Shown one piece after another: positions 63,358 to 64,000 of a DNA stretch of 64,000 nt; the first letter of the stretch is position 1, and every line of letters starts with the position of its first letter. A program made the position numbers and the translations under genes. The stretch spans positions 19,590 through 83,589 of the forward strand of contig LAKY01000029.1 in the NCBI GenBank assembly GCA_000987045.1, given 5' to 3'. The stretch comes from Clostridiales bacterium PH28_bin88 (GTDB lineage: Bacteria > Bacillota > PH28-bin88). Below the pieces are notes generated by a model. The model was not told the origin of the DNA and searched no databases. It was given only the letters and a program-made list of their open reading frames with translations.

Positions 63358-63864
63358 ATGAAAAAACTTTACCGGTCCCGTACTGATAAAATGCTGGGAG
63401 GGGTGTGTGGGGGCCTGGCGGCCTATTTTGACATTGACCCTGTCCTGGTACGGCTCTTATGGGTGCTGGCGCTGATCATGGGAGGTACGGGCGGCCTGGC
63501 CTATATCATTGCCTGGATCATCATCCCGGAAGAACCGTCCGGTGTGGGCGTGGCCGGTACCGGCCCGGATCTCGCGGCTAGCCCCGTGCCGGAAAGAACT
63601 CACGGGGAAAAGTCCAACGGCGCTCAGGTGGCGGGGATCATCCTGGTGGTACTGGGAGGCCTGTTCCTGGTGCATCAAATCTTTCCCTTCTGGGATTGGG
63701 GCCGTTTCTGGCCGGTAATCTTGATTGCCGCGGGGGTCGCGATGATGGTGAGAGGGGGGCAGCGGGGTAATGATCACGGTGCCCGGGGAACTGTCAACCA
63801 GCAACCGCGGCAACCCGCCGGTAAAGACGAGGAAAAACCGGATGACAGGAGGGACGGGCAGTGA
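63358..63864 (+). CDS. PspC-domain membrane protein
   Basis: This 168-residue protein starts MKKLYRSRTDKMLGGVCGGL. The PspC domain with its membrane helix (LLWVLALIMGGTGGLAYIIA) ends in WIIIPEEPSG. A second hydrophobic pair (AGIILVVLGGLFLVHQIFPF, WPVILIAAGVAMMVRGG) follows a linker. The C-terminal tail is charged. PspC domains take part in envelope-stress responses. Confidence 0.92.
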   Translation: MKKLYRSRTDKMLGGVCGGLAAYFDIDPVLVRLLWVLALIMGGTGGLAYIIAWIIIPEEPSGVGVAGTGPDLAASPVPERTHGEKSNGAQVAGIILVVLGGLFLVHQIFPFWDWGRFWPVILIAAGVAMMVRGGQRGNDHGARGTVNQQPRQPAGKDEEKPDDRRDGQ

Positions 63865-63920
63865 GGGACGGTAATCTGTCCAGGGGTCTTTGGCTGATCG
63901 TCCTGGAGCAGTCAGAATAA
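63861..63920 (+). pseudogene. Truncated start of a LiaF/LiaI-like membrane protein
   Basis: The frame is 19 codons, MRDGNLSRGLWLIVLEQSE, with a four-base overlap to the pspC-like gene and GGAGGG upstream. The first 15 residues resemble the start of small membrane proteins that often follow PspC genes, but the frame stops after an abrupt change. The remainder may be deleted. Low confidence. Confidence 0.3.
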
Positions 63921-64000
63921 CGGATTGGCCAGGGTAAAGGTAAAGCAGGAGTCAGACCGAGTCCTCTTTTTCCCGGGGGAACGGGTCCGGCGCCGACTGG

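Overview
The window looks like a chromosome segment from a spore-forming, Gram-positive anaerobe of the Clostridia (Peptococcaceae / Desulfotomaculum / Moorella-like). The evidence is the gene order around the replication origin (gyrA, gyrB, remB, recF, yaaA, dnaN, dnaA, then rpmH, rnpA, yidD, yidC, jag, mnmE, mnmG, rsmG, parA, parB), the sporulation genes (gerP-type cluster, gerM, yyaC) and the abundant dispersed palindromic repeats. Genes left of about 42.2 kb are mostly on the minus strand and genes right of it mostly on the plus strand, so transcription runs away from an origin at about 40.7-42.6 kb.

Region 1 (1-20.6 kb) is a defence island ending at a tRNA-Ser gene. It holds (a) a BREX operon on the minus strand, brxE-brxA-brxB-brxC-pglX-pglZ, with pglZ cut by the window edge; the leading brxE resembles the type 6 layout. 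(b) A tight five-gene minus-strand operon (16026 to 11449) encodes a TIR-TGT fusion, an OGG-like glycosylase, a QueC-like enzyme, a second TIR protein with a glycine-rich N terminus, and a deoxyribosyltransferase-like/TPR protein. The QueC, TGT and OGG families are those known as ancillary genes of type IV CBASS, but no CD-NTase is present: TIR proteins take its place. This is the best candidate for an undescribed system. (c) A complete IS1182-type element with inverted ends follows. (d) A TIR plus caspase-like protease pair matches the TIR-caspase form of Thoeris. Near-identical direct repeats bracket (b)-(d), suggesting they arrived as a mobile block.

Region 2 (20.7-29.4 kb) is housekeeping on the minus strand: a T-box-controlled aminotransferase-serA-serS serine operon, pdxS-pdxT, and gyrA. 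Region 3 (29.4-35.8 kb) holds a promoter with a doubtful small ORF, a DUF4015 lipoprotein, a GerP-type spore coat cluster with GerPC-like and Hsp20-like proteins, a DUF421 membrane protein and a broken S9 peptidase. Region 4 (35.8-53 kb) is the origin region with DnaA boxes on both sides of dnaA, two parS sites after parB, and a cysteine desulfurase-like gene. Region 5 (53-64 kb) holds DUF554, larC, DUF4446, an M23 peptidase, a bactofilin, a phosphoribosyltransferase, yyaC, a YkvI-like transporter, gerM, hsp20, an M24 peptidase and a PspC protein. At least five dispersed repeat families lie between the genes.
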